This document shows, piece after piece, positions 8,282 through 14,917 of a stretch of 24,826 bases of DNA. The stretch covers positions 1-24,826 of the forward strand of contig CAZDML010000015.1 in NCBI GenBank assembly GCA_964506645.1. The letters run 5' to 3'. The position numbers were made by a program, and so were the translations under genes. Position 1 is the first letter of the stretch, and the number at the start of each line of letters is the position of its first letter. The stretch is from CAZDML01 sp964506645 (lineage in GTDB: Bacteria; Elusimicrobiota; Elusimicrobia; 2-01-FULL-59-12). The notes beneath the pieces were generated by a model. The model saw nothing but the letters and a program-made list of their open reading frames with translations, was not told the DNA's origin and did no database searches.

Positions 8282-8973
8282 ATCGTCTGCCCATATTGGG
8301 GCGTCGCCTCTTGCTCGCAACAGCGCTGGGCATTGCTGGAGGACTTCTGTGCTTTGTTTTTGCGGGGCACGAAGACACAGACACCACAGACCGAATTCCG
8401 GTTCTGATTACGAATGGCTATATACCGCCATCAGCACCTATTAAACCCAGCGATGTGAAAGTGGTCTTGGTCCCCAAATCCTATGTCCCACCCGGAACGT
8501 TTTATAGTGTGCGCGAACTGGCGAACGATCGTGAGCAACTGCTCTACAGCGCGGCGATCGCAATTCCTCAGGGACAGCCTCTGACACGTAGTCTTCTCCT
8601 CGAATCGGCTAAAAGTCAGGGGGTCACCCACCTTCTTTCACCCGGACACGTAGCGCTGTCGGTGGGGCTCGATGCCGTCCATGGCGTCGGAAGCTGGTTG
8701 CAGCCCGGCGATGTGATCGCGCTTTACCAGGGAGCTCCGAACCACCGGCTTCTTTTTTCCAATCTCGCGGTTCTGGCGGTAAACAAACATCGCCTGGGGA
8801 TGACCGATCCGATCAAAAATGAGGAGCGGTCGCTTCTCGAAGACCCCACACAGGACTCGGGAAGTGTGGTGACGCTTCGTGTCAATCCGGTCCAGGCCGG
8901 TGTCATTATTCAGGCGCGCGACCAAGGGACACTCACAGCCGTACTTCGCGCCCCGGGGGATGGGGATTTATGA
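8206..8973 (+). CDS. cpaB: CpaB/RcpC Flp pilus assembly protein (SAF domain)
   Basis: A 255-residue protein with an N-terminal membrane helix (LLLATALGIAGGLLCFVFAG), a SAF-type domain (IPVLITNGYIPPSAPIKPSDV through AIPQGQPLTRSLL) and the RcpC/CpaB C-terminal domain (LSPGHVALSVGLDAVHGVGSWLQPGDVIALY). These are the marks of CpaB/RcpC, a periplasmic partner of the Tad secretin. ATG 8206 is preceded by GGAGG (4 nt spacing) but overlaps the upstream gene by 76 nt; ATG 8275, overlapping the stop as ATGGTAA, gives a more typical CpaB N-terminus (MVNRLPILGRR) but has no Shine-Dalgarno. The start is therefore unsettled. The 3' end overlaps the TadA fusion gene (ATGA). Confidence 0.85.
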   Translation: MRDQTCPTVSTVRLATYVRSAREMVNRLPILGRRLLLATALGIAGGLLCFVFAGHEDTDTTDRIPVLITNGYIPPSAPIKPSDVKVVLVPKSYVPPGTFYSVRELANDREQLLYSAAIAIPQGQPLTRSLLLESAKSQGVTHLLSPGHVALSVGLDAVHGVGSWLQPGDVIALYQGAPNHRLLFSNLAVLAVNKHRLGMTDPIKNEERSLLEDPTQDSGSVVTLRVNPVQAGVIIQARDQGTLTAVLRAPGDGDL

Positions 8974-10685
8974 ATCGGTGTCTCACGCTCTGGCGGACTG
9001 GACCAGACAATGAAGGGACCATCAACGATTTGGCTTCGGCGTTAGCCAAAGAGGCGGGGCCTGTCGCTTGGATTCAGCTAGCCGATTCCAGCGAATCGGC
9101 CATGGAGCCCTCAACCCTGGGCCGTTTTCAATCCGCATCGCCTGTTTTATTTAAAAACTATCTTCTCCCACCCGGACAAACGATCGCGCGCATATCCCTT
9201 CAAATGGAAATGGTCCGCGCACACTGGAAAAATCTCATTTGCTTGCTTAGTAACGCATTCGCGTGGACCCTCGTGACGGGCCCCGCAGACTTTTCGGAAA
9301 CAGGCCTAACAGTGCTTGATCACTCTGATCTCCTGCTTTGGTTAACAAAGCCAGGGGAGGAAACCGTCCTTCAAGAGGCCATGGCCCAACTCACAAGCCA
9401 TCACTATCCGCTGGCTTTTTCGCGCCCATTACTGTTTCCATGGAACATGGAACGGATTGCGCAGGATTTACGGACGCTTCCTCTTATCAAACAGGCCCCC
9501 GCCTCACAGAAAACCATCGAAGATCTGAAACATCACGTGCAGCCGCACCTTCTAAAGCAGTTGGAAAGCGCAGGCCCCGCGGCCCCTTCTCTTTCTCCAG
9601 AGCTTGCACACCAAACCATCGCCGCCTGTTTAGCTCAGGACCCTTCGGCCGGGTCTTCCCGGCAAGAGCGTGAAATTGTCATGCACCGCGTACTCGATGA
9701 CGTGCTGGGACTGGGTCCGCTACAGCCATTTTTAAACGATCGGGATGTCACCGAGGTCATGGTGAATGGCCCCGGGACGATCTTTGTCGAAAAGAAAGGA
9801 AAGATCGTGCCAACGTCAGCGCAGTTTTCTTCTGAACAACAGCTGCGCACGGCCATCGACCGAATTGTGGCACCGCTGGGCCGGCGCGTGGATGAAGGAC
9901 AGCCCTTGTGTGATGCACGGTTGCCGGACGGCTCCCGCGTGAACATCGTTTTGCCGCCGCTCGCACTCAATGGCGCCAGTCTCACCATCCGAAAATTTCA
10001 CGACCGGCCCATCCGAATGGCTGATCTTGTGGCCTGGGGATCGCTCAACACAGAGATGGCGGAGTATTTACAGCGCTGCGTTCAAAAGCGTAAGAACATC
10101 GTAGTCTCTGGCGGTACGGGCAGCGGAAAGACCACGCTGTTGAATGCGTTGTCTGGCCTTATTCCGGATGATGAGCGCATTGTGACCATTGAGGATGCGG
10201 CGGAATTGCGCCTGCAGAAACCGCACGTCGTCCGCCTGGAAAGCCGGCCTCCGAATGCAGAAGGAGAAGGGGCTATTTCCATTCGACGCCTGGTCATGAA
10301 TGCGCTGCGCATGCGACCGGACCGTATCGTGGTAGGAGAATGCCGAGGCGGCGAAGCGCTGGATATGCTGCAAGCCATGAACACCGGTCACGACGGATCA
10401 ATGACCACTCTGCATGCCAATTCCCCGCGCGACGCATTGTCCCGATTGGAAACCATGGTTCTGATGTCTGGCGCTGAACTGCCAATCAAAGCCATTCGTG
10501 AGCAACTTCGCGGGGCGGTGCATCTGATCATGCAACAGTCACGGATGCCCGATGGATCACGCAAGGTCACGTCCATTACTGAAGTCACTGGCATGGAAGG
10601 CGACGTGCTCACCCTGCACGAACGCTTCCGCTTTAATGAGCAAGATCCAAGCACCAAATTCCAAGCTCCAAACAAACACCAATGA
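8970..10685 (+). CDS. tadA: TadZ-like/TadA (CpaF) fusion ATPase
   Basis: 571 residues. About residues 205-560 are the CpaF/TadA secretion ATPase that powers pilus assembly: Walker A GGTGSGKT 381-388, Asp-box TIEDAAELR ~406-414, Walker B region VVGECRGGEALDML from ~454, His-box TTLHANS 479-485. The N-terminal ~170 residues are not the usual short CpaF N-terminus. They contain LLPPGQTIARISLQ and TLVTGPADFSETGLTVLDHS followed by DLLLWLTKPGEETV, the layout of the CpaE/TadZ MinD-like fold, but no Walker A is visible, so this half is probably a structural or localisation domain. No separate tadZ gene is present. The last ~11 residues (STKFQAPNKHQ) are encoded by the inverted repeat at 10645-10681, which also holds the stop. 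Overlaps its neighbours on both sides by ATGA. Confidence 0.9.
   Translation: MNRCLTLWRTGPDNEGTINDLASALAKEAGPVAWIQLADSSESAMEPSTLGRFQSASPVLFKNYLLPPGQTIARISLQMEMVRAHWKNLICLLSNAFAWTLVTGPADFSETGLTVLDHSDLLLWLTKPGEETVLQEAMAQLTSHHYPLAFSRPLLFPWNMERIAQDLRTLPLIKQAPASQKTIEDLKHHVQPHLLKQLESAGPAAPSLSPELAHQTIAACLAQDPSAGSSRQEREIVMHRVLDDVLGLGPLQPFLNDRDVTEVMVNGPGTIFVEKKGKIVPTSAQFSSEQQLRTAIDRIVAPLGRRVDEGQPLCDARLPDGSRVNIVLPPLALNGASLTIRKFHDRPIRMADLVAWGSLNTEMAEYLQRCVQKRKNIVVSGGTGSGKTTLLNALSGLIPDDERIVTIEDAAELRLQKPHVVRLESRPPNAEGEGAISIRRLVMNALRMRPDRIVVGECRGGEALDMLQAMNTGHDGSMTTLHANSPRDALSRLETMVLMSGAELPIKAIREQLRGAVHLIMQQSRMPDGSRKVTSITEVTGMEGDVLTLHERFRFNEQDPSTKFQAPNKHQ
10645..10681 (+). repeat. Left inverted repeat of four-helix-bundle cassette (family 2)
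   Basis: Begins ATCCAAGCACCAAATTCC and continues through CAAGCTCC to AAACACCAA. It matches the reverse complement of 11051-11100 (CACCAAACACCAAATCCC, then AAGATCCAAATAAAA) over ~36 positions with few mismatches. It supplies the last codons of tadA and ends where the next gene's ATG begins. Confidence 0.8.
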
Positions 10686-11041
10686 CTGAAACGACTAAAC
10701 ACCCCTTTGATCTTGAAGAACGAACGCTCGCATTTTCCAGAGCCGTCATTCAAATGACTAGAAAAGTGCCTTACGATCTTGTTGATCGCGAGATTATAAG
10801 CCAACTGGTTCGGTCGAGCTGTTCTATTGGAGCGAATTATCGAGAGGCCAATGATTCCCTAAGTAAGAAGGATTTTGTCCTTCGAGTAAAAATATCCAGA
10901 AAAGAAGCTAAAGAGACGACCTATTGGCTGCACCTATTATCTGGATCGAGTAAGGTCGACTCCAAAGAGATAGCGCGGCTCCAGCAAGAAGTTCTCGAGC
11001 TTCGCAAAATTCTTTCTTCCATAATTCAGAAAAGTTTATGA
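10682..11041 (+). CDS. Four-helix-bundle protein (23S rRNA IVP / Avd-like family)
   Basis: A 119-residue helical protein recognisable by FDLEERTLAFSRAVIQMTRKVP at the start, LVRSSCSIGANYREANDSLSKKDFVLRVKISRKEAKETTYWLHLL in the middle and a final heptad-rich helix ELRKILSSI. This is the 'four helix bundle protein' family (S23 / intervening-sequence protein), related to the Avd accessory protein of diversity-generating retroelements; it forms pentameric barrels and its role outside those systems is unknown. ATG 10682 overlaps the tadA stop (ATGA). The gene is bracketed by inverted repeats and interrupts the otherwise conserved tadA-tadB junction, so it looks like an inserted cassette rather than a pilus gene. 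Its A+T-richer codon use differs from the GC-rich tad genes around it. Confidence 0.9.
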   Translation: MTETTKHPFDLEERTLAFSRAVIQMTRKVPYDLVDREIISQLVRSSCSIGANYREANDSLSKKDFVLRVKISRKEAKETTYWLHLLSGSSKVDSKEIARLQQEVLELRKILSSIIQKSL

Positions 11042-11050
11042 GTTTACGGG

Positions 11051-11100
11051 TTTGGTGTATTGGGTTTTTATTTGGATCTTGGGATTTGGTGTTTGGTGAT
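11051..11100 (-). repeat. Right inverted repeat of four-helix-bundle cassette (family 2)
   Basis: Contains GGATCTTGGGATTTGGTG and TTTGGTG at its outer end; read on the minus strand it is a diverged copy of 10645-10681. It fills the gap between the four-helix-bundle stop and the tadB ATG. A GAT trinucleotide lies at both outer edges of the pair and could be a short target duplication, but three bases prove nothing. Confidence 0.78.
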
Positions 11101-11107
11101 TCGCGTT

Positions 11108-11665
11108 ATGCGTGAAAAACAAAAGCGTTTGTTGGCTTCCCAGCTGCGGGTATCCTTGCAGATTCTGGCACATAGCTTACGCGCAGGACGGAGTCTTGCC
11201 CAGGCTGTCGAACGCGCCGCCGAGGAGTCCGACCCGCCTCTGGCGAACGAGTGGCAGCACATCCTGGATGCTATTGAAGTGGGTCAATCGCTTCCAGATG
11301 CGCTGAGCGCGCTGCCGCATCGGGTTCCTCTCCAGGAGATGCGCTGGTTTGTGACCTCCGTTCAGATCGCTCAAAGCACCGGGGGATCACTGGCTTCTAT
11401 TCTGGACACGCTGGCACAGACCTTGCAGGAACGCGAAGCGCTGCGTGACCGGATTGGCGTTCTGACTGCGCAGGGCAAAGCGTCTGGGATTCTGTTATCG
11501 GTCTTGCCGTTTGCCTTGATGGGAGTCTTAAGTGTCATTGCTCCCGAAATGGTGATTCCGCTCTTCACCACTACGGCAGGCCGGTGGATGCTGCTGGGGG
11601 TTATTCTAGGCAACGCCATCGGCGGGATTTGTATTCATCACATAACGACCATCAAAACAGAATGA
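11108..11665 (+). CDS. tadB: TadB-like inner-membrane platform protein (short form)
   Basis: 185 residues from ATG 11108. Earlier in-frame starts lie inside the inverted repeat and would add only repeat-encoded residues. The protein is a T2SSF-type domain: LQILAHSLRAGRSLAQAVERAAEE, then GGSLASILDTLAQTLQEREALRDRI..LTAQGKASG, then two C-terminal membrane helices (GILLSVLPFALMGVLSVI and WMLLGVILGNAIGGICI). TadB with TadC forms the inner-membrane platform on which TadA works. Usual TadB proteins are ~280-320 residues with an extra N-terminal membrane region; here the protein starts at the cytoplasmic domain, immediately after the inserted cassette, so that region is absent. No Shine-Dalgarno is evident. 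Confidence 0.8.
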   Translation: MREKQKRLLASQLRVSLQILAHSLRAGRSLAQAVERAAEESDPPLANEWQHILDAIEVGQSLPDALSALPHRVPLQEMRWFVTSVQIAQSTGGSLASILDTLAQTLQEREALRDRIGVLTAQGKASGILLSVLPFALMGVLSVIAPEMVIPLFTTTAGRWMLLGVILGNAIGGICIHHITTIKTE

Positions 11666-12186
11666 CCCTGCTTGCCACCCTTCAGGATTGGGACCGCGCC
11701 GTGCGCTCTCGCAACAATACCCGCAAACAAAATGCGCGGATTGCCGCCGTTTTGCCGTCGGCGTTGGATATTATCGCGCTGGTCCTGCAAGCAGGCCTCG
11801 ACTTTCAAGTAGCGCTGGACTACTACCTGCGTTATGCTCCAGCGGGTCCGCTCTATGACGAATGGCAACGCACCGCGCGCGACCTGCAGCTGGGGCGGTC
11901 GCGCCACCAGGCGCTTCGGGGCTTGCGAGAACGAACCTCCGAACCCGGGCTGCGCGAAACAGCGCGCATGCTCCTGCAAGGGATCGAACTAGGAACCAGT
12001 TTAGCGCCCGTTCTGCGCGAGCAAGCACGGGCACTGCGCGCGCATCAGGCCGCCCTGGCTGAAAAGAAAGCCGCCGTCGCACCTCTCAAACTGTTGATAC
12101 CGCTTCTGCTGTTTATTTTTCCGACGATTTTTATCGTATTGCTGGGACCGCTGCTTCTGCGCGTGCGGCAGGGGGGTCCTTTATGA
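11662..12186 (+). CDS. tadC: TadC-like inner-membrane platform protein (short form)
   Basis: 174 residues from ATG 11662, overlapping the tadB stop (ATGA). Shows a T2SSF-type domain: LPSALDIIALVLQAGLDFQVALDYYLRYA, then TARMLLQGIELGTSLAPVLREQARALRAHQ and a C-terminal membrane helix (LKLLIPLLLFIFPTIFIVLLGPLLL). The ARMLLQG..LGTSL..VL..QA..LR pattern is typical of TadC. Like TadB in this locus it lacks the N-terminal membrane helices of full-length (~300-residue) TadC. The C-terminal end overlaps the next gene by ATGA, implying one transcript. Confidence 0.82.
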   Translation: MTLLATLQDWDRAVRSRNNTRKQNARIAAVLPSALDIIALVLQAGLDFQVALDYYLRYAPAGPLYDEWQRTARDLQLGRSRHQALRGLRERTSEPGLRETARMLLQGIELGTSLAPVLREQARALRAHQAALAEKKAAVAPLKLLIPLLLFIFPTIFIVLLGPLLLRVRQGGPL

Positions 12187-13109
12187 GCGGCCAGCGCTTA
12201 GGGGTGTGCTCTGTTCTCCTGGGAACTTTGGGATTTTGTGGGCTCTGGTTCCTGCAAGTCCCCTTTTTCCATCAGGCACTCGAGCAGGAGAAACTTCGGT
12301 CTGCGCAGCGGTTGCTGAGAGCCACCGCGCCGGTGGCAGTGGCGGCGATTCAGGGCAACGACGATATTCTTCTTCAACAGTTGGTCCAGGGCTTGTCGCA
12401 CAGCACGGATGTTCTTATGGTCTGCATCGCAGACCGGAATGGAAAAATTGTGGCCCACTCCCTCCCTGGAAAATTAGGCCAACCCTTCAAAAAATCGGGA
12501 GACTGGATGACGCGCACGCTGGGGGAAAGCACGCCTCCTCTGGGAACCCTGGCGGTGTGGATGTCCTCAAAACACCTTCGACAGATGGAACACCGACAAA
12601 CCCAACGACTTCTCTTCATCACGCTGTGGGGGCTTTTCGTAGGAGGCGGCCTTCTGACGCTGTGGGCACGCCAACGTCATCTGGATGACCAGCGCGCTCA
12701 GGAAAGTATTCATCAGCAAATGCAAACAAAGGATCTGCTCCGCCGCGCCGAAGCACAACTGCGCGTTAGTCAGGACCTCTATGCCCGCCATCTGGCGTCT
12801 GCTCTGGAACAAATCGAACGACCGCTGGTGCTGCTTAATGCCTCCCAGCGCATTGCCGCTCTGAACACGTCCGCGCAAGCGTGGCTGCATGAGACAGGGT
12901 CGCGTGGAGACCTGCGGGGGCGTCATGTCCTGGATATGGCGTTACTCGGGGACGCCTTTCCCGTGTTGGAAGCCTCGCTTCAACAACCGGGGCAGATATT
13001 TCCCGGTCCTTCCGAAAGCACGCAAGACTCCCTTCGATTTTTGACCCTTCGTGCATCGCCCGAAGAACCTCCGTTCACCTGGGTGTACCTGCCTGGCAAG
13101 TTGATATAA
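12183..13109 (+). CDS. Membrane sensor protein with PAS-like domain, no kinase
   Basis: 308 residues. One membrane helix at ~7-28, an extracytoplasmic region ~29-140 (AAIQGNDDILLQQLVQGL through ADRNGKIVAHS resembles the sensing domain of many histidine kinases), a second helix ~145-163 (LLFITLWGLFVGGGLLTLWA), a coiled coil ~165-205 and a PAS-like segment (ERPLVLLNASQRIAALNTSAQAW) to ~270. The protein ends without HisKA/HATPase, GGDEF or methyl-accepting domains. ATG 12183 overlaps the tadC stop, so it is the last gene of the Tad transcript and may let the pilus machinery respond to an external cue. A bare sensor of this type would need a partner protein not seen here. Its stop codon lies within the TATAAT box of the next gene. 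Confidence 0.7.
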   Translation: MSGQRLGVCSVLLGTLGFCGLWFLQVPFFHQALEQEKLRSAQRLLRATAPVAVAAIQGNDDILLQQLVQGLSHSTDVLMVCIADRNGKIVAHSLPGKLGQPFKKSGDWMTRTLGESTPPLGTLAVWMSSKHLRQMEHRQTQRLLFITLWGLFVGGGLLTLWARQRHLDDQRAQESIHQQMQTKDLLRRAEAQLRVSQDLYARHLASALEQIERPLVLLNASQRIAALNTSAQAWLHETGSRGDLRGRHVLDMALLGDAFPVLEASLQQPGQIFPGPSESTQDSLRFLTLRASPEEPPFTWVYLPGKLI

Positions 13110-13110
13110 T
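13102..13110 (+). promoter_or_regulatory. Extended -10 promoter, likely leaderless
   Basis: TGATATAAT is an exact extended -10 (TGnTATAAT); the ATG of the next gene follows after 6 nt, where transcription would be expected to start. No Shine-Dalgarno precedes that ATG. No good -35 is visible, which extended -10 promoters do not require. Confidence 0.6.
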
Positions 13111-13116
13111 ACCCCC

Positions 13117-13590
13117 ATGAAGTGGACGCGTACCGTGGCCCTTACGGGCCTCTTTTATTTTGGGGTGATTGTCGCCAGTTTTGGCGAACCCCCGACCGAT
13201 CCCCAGGCCCGCAAAACCTACGATCACGACAAGGAGTGGTTGAGCCACTTCCCCATGCAATTTATCGTGACCAACATCCGCGGACAGGGATTGCAATACG
13301 CGGAACGGCGTATCGCGGCCCTGGATTTGGTCCGTGAAAAGCGCGACCAGAGCGCCGTCCCCGAACTTCTGGGGGAACTCAAAAACAATAGCTTTCTAAG
13401 CGGAGAAATCTGCGATATTCTCGGCGAATGGAAAATTCATCAAGCGGTCAGCACCCTCCAGGACGTAGAAAAAGACACAAAACGCCCGAAAGATGTCCGA
13501 AAAAAAGCCCGTCAAGCGCTCGCTAAAATCGCCGGCAGCGCAAAACCCGGACCAGACCGTTTTTTCTATAATAACTCCAATGAAAAATAA
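13117..13590 (+). CDS. Exported HEAT-repeat-like protein
   Basis: 157 residues with a signal peptide at ~1-23 (TVALTGLFYFGVIVASFG) and an all-helical body. Two or three HEAT-like helical pairs are visible: YAERRIAALDLVREKRDQSAVPELLGEL, then GEICDILGEWKIHQAVSTLQDV, then DVRKKARQALAKIAG. HEAT repeats usually mediate protein contacts; the partner is unknown. It is predicted to be periplasmic. The 3' end overlaps the start of the inositol-phosphate synthase gene by 11 nt, but that gene has its own promoter-like box, so the two may be co-transcribed or separately initiated. Confidence 0.7.
   Translation: MKWTRTVALTGLFYFGVIVASFGEPPTDPQARKTYDHDKEWLSHFPMQFIVTNIRGQGLQYAERRIAALDLVREKRDQSAVPELLGELKNNSFLSGEICDILGEWKIHQAVSTLQDVEKDTKRPKDVRKKARQALAKIAGSAKPGPDRFFYNNSNEK
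13567..13572 (+). promoter_or_regulatory. TATAAT -10 box of inositol-phosphate synthase gene
   Basis: A perfect TATAAT lies 7 nt before ATG 13580, inside the 3' end of the upstream CDS, with no Shine-Dalgarno between them. This is the same arrangement as at 13105-13110. No clear -35 is seen. Confidence 0.5.
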
Positions 13591-14917
13591 AAAATTGTCA
13601 TCTCATATGAAGCCCCCTGCCATTGTGCCTGCCAAAGGAAAACTTGGAATTCTTCTGCCCGGTATGGGTGCTGTAGCGACCACCTTTGTGGCCGGCACGC
13701 TCTCCGCGCGCAAAGGCCTGGCCAAACCTGTCGGCTCGATGACCCAAATGGGGACCATTCGCCTGGGCAAACGCACCGAACATCGCACGCCGCTCGTGAA
13801 AGATTTTGTTCCTCTGGCGGAGTTGAATGATCTCGTGTTTGGCGGCTGGGATATTTTTACCGACAACATGTATCAGGCCGCCGTGAAAGCAGGTGTTCTG
13901 GAAGCCGCACACCTGAACCCGATCCGCAGCGAGCTGGAAAAAATTAAGCCGATGGCTGCCGTTTTCGACACGGCCTATGTGTCCCGGATTTCCGGCCCGA
14001 ACGTGAAAAAAGGCAAAACAAAAATGGATCTGGCCAAGCAGCTCATGGCCGACATCGCCCAGTTTAAAAAGAAAAATAACTGCGCCCGCCTCGTGATGGT
14101 CTGGTGCGGGTCGACGGAAAAATACCAGAAAGTCGCTGCCGTGCACCAAAGCGTGGCGGCGTTTGAAAAGGGTCTGGAAAACAATTCCCCGGATATTTCG
14201 CCCAGCCAGATCTACGCCTACGCCTCGATTAAGATGGGTGCGCCCTATGCGAACGGTGCGCCCAATTTGTCGGTGGACATTCCGGCCATCCTGGAGCTCT
14301 CCCTGAAAGAAGGGGTGGCTATCTGCGGAAAAGATTTTAAAACCGGTCAGACTTTCATGAAAACCGTACTCGCCCCTGCGTTTAAAGCGCGCCTTCTGGG
14401 ATTAAACGGATGGTTCTCTGCCAACATTCTGGGGAACCGCGACGGCGAAGTCCTGGACGATCCGGAGGCGTTTAAGACCAAAGAAGAATCCAAGCTCTCG
14501 GTGCTGGAATACATTCTTCAGCCCGATCTCTATCCCGATCTGTATGGCAACTACGACCACCGCGTGCGTATTAACTATTACCCGCCGCGCGGCGATAATA
14601 AGGAAGGTTGGGACAATATCGACATCTTCGGCTGGATGGGCTATCCCATGCAGATTAAAGTGAACTTCCTCTGCCGTGACTCCATTCTGGCGGCGCCGAT
14701 TGTTCTGGATCTGGCGATCTTCCTCGACCTGGCACAGCGCTGCAATATGTCCGGGATTCAGGAATGGCTTTCGTTCTACTTCAAGAGTCCGATGGCAGCC
14801 CCGGGACTGTATCCCGAACACGATTTGTTCATCCAGCTCATGAAGCTGAAGAACACGTTACGCTGGCTGCGCCATGAAGAACTCATTACCCACCTGGGTA
14901 TCGAATACTACGACTAA
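13580..14917 (+). CDS. ino1: myo-Inositol-1-phosphate synthase
   Basis: 445 residues. Converts D-glucose 6-phosphate to 1D-myo-inositol 3-phosphate with tightly bound NAD, the first step to inositol phospholipids and related solutes. Evidence: N-terminal Rossmann segment GKLGILLPGMGAVATTFVAG (20-39), MVWCGSTEKY, GKDFKTGQTFMKTVLAPAF, and the strongly conserved NGWFSANILGNRDGEVLDDP with FKTKEESKLSVLEYIL. Its length matches the bacterial/archaeal-type family. ATG 13580 was chosen because of the TATAAT box 7 nt upstream; ATG 13607 is an alternative, and a longer in-frame start inside the previous gene is less likely. The start overlaps the HEAT-like gene by 11 nt, and the barrel gene begins inside its 3' end. 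The product is cytoplasmic. Confidence 0.95.
   Translation: MKNKKLSSHMKPPAIVPAKGKLGILLPGMGAVATTFVAGTLSARKGLAKPVGSMTQMGTIRLGKRTEHRTPLVKDFVPLAELNDLVFGGWDIFTDNMYQAAVKAGVLEAAHLNPIRSELEKIKPMAAVFDTAYVSRISGPNVKKGKTKMDLAKQLMADIAQFKKKNNCARLVMVWCGSTEKYQKVAAVHQSVAAFEKGLENNSPDISPSQIYAYASIKMGAPYANGAPNLSVDIPAILELSLKEGVAICGKDFKTGQTFMKTVLAPAFKARLLGLNGWFSANILGNRDGEVLDDPEAFKTKEESKLSVLEYILQPDLYPDLYGNYDHRVRINYYPPRGDNKEGWDNIDIFGWMGYPMQIKVNFLCRDSILAAPIVLDLAIFLDLAQRCNMSGIQEWLSFYFKSPMAAPGLYPEHDLFIQLMKLKNTLRWLRHEELITHLGIEYYD

Noticed and set aside
10388..10804. 138-codon minus-strand ORF across the tadA/four-helix-bundle junction
   Set aside because: It is opposite the TadA nucleotide-binding motifs and the repeat, with no ribosome binding site.
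10645..11100. Diversity-generating retroelement suggested by the Avd-like protein
   Set aside because: No reverse transcriptase, template/variable repeat pair or variable target gene is present in the window.
10645..11100. CRISPR array or 23S rRNA intervening sequence at the four-helix-bundle gene
   Set aside because: There is one inverted pair only, with no regular spacing, and the flanks are tad genes rather than rRNA.
11060..11107. Upstream start for TadB (residues GFYLDLGIWCLVIRV)
   Set aside because: These codons are the inverted repeat itself and do not resemble any TadB N-terminus; ATG 11108 begins the conserved part.
13493..13579. Longer N-terminus for inositol-phosphate synthase
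   Set aside because: It would lie within the HEAT-like CDS in another frame, and the TATAAT box at 13567 would then be inside the gene; the conserved Rossmann start is satisfied by ATG 13580.
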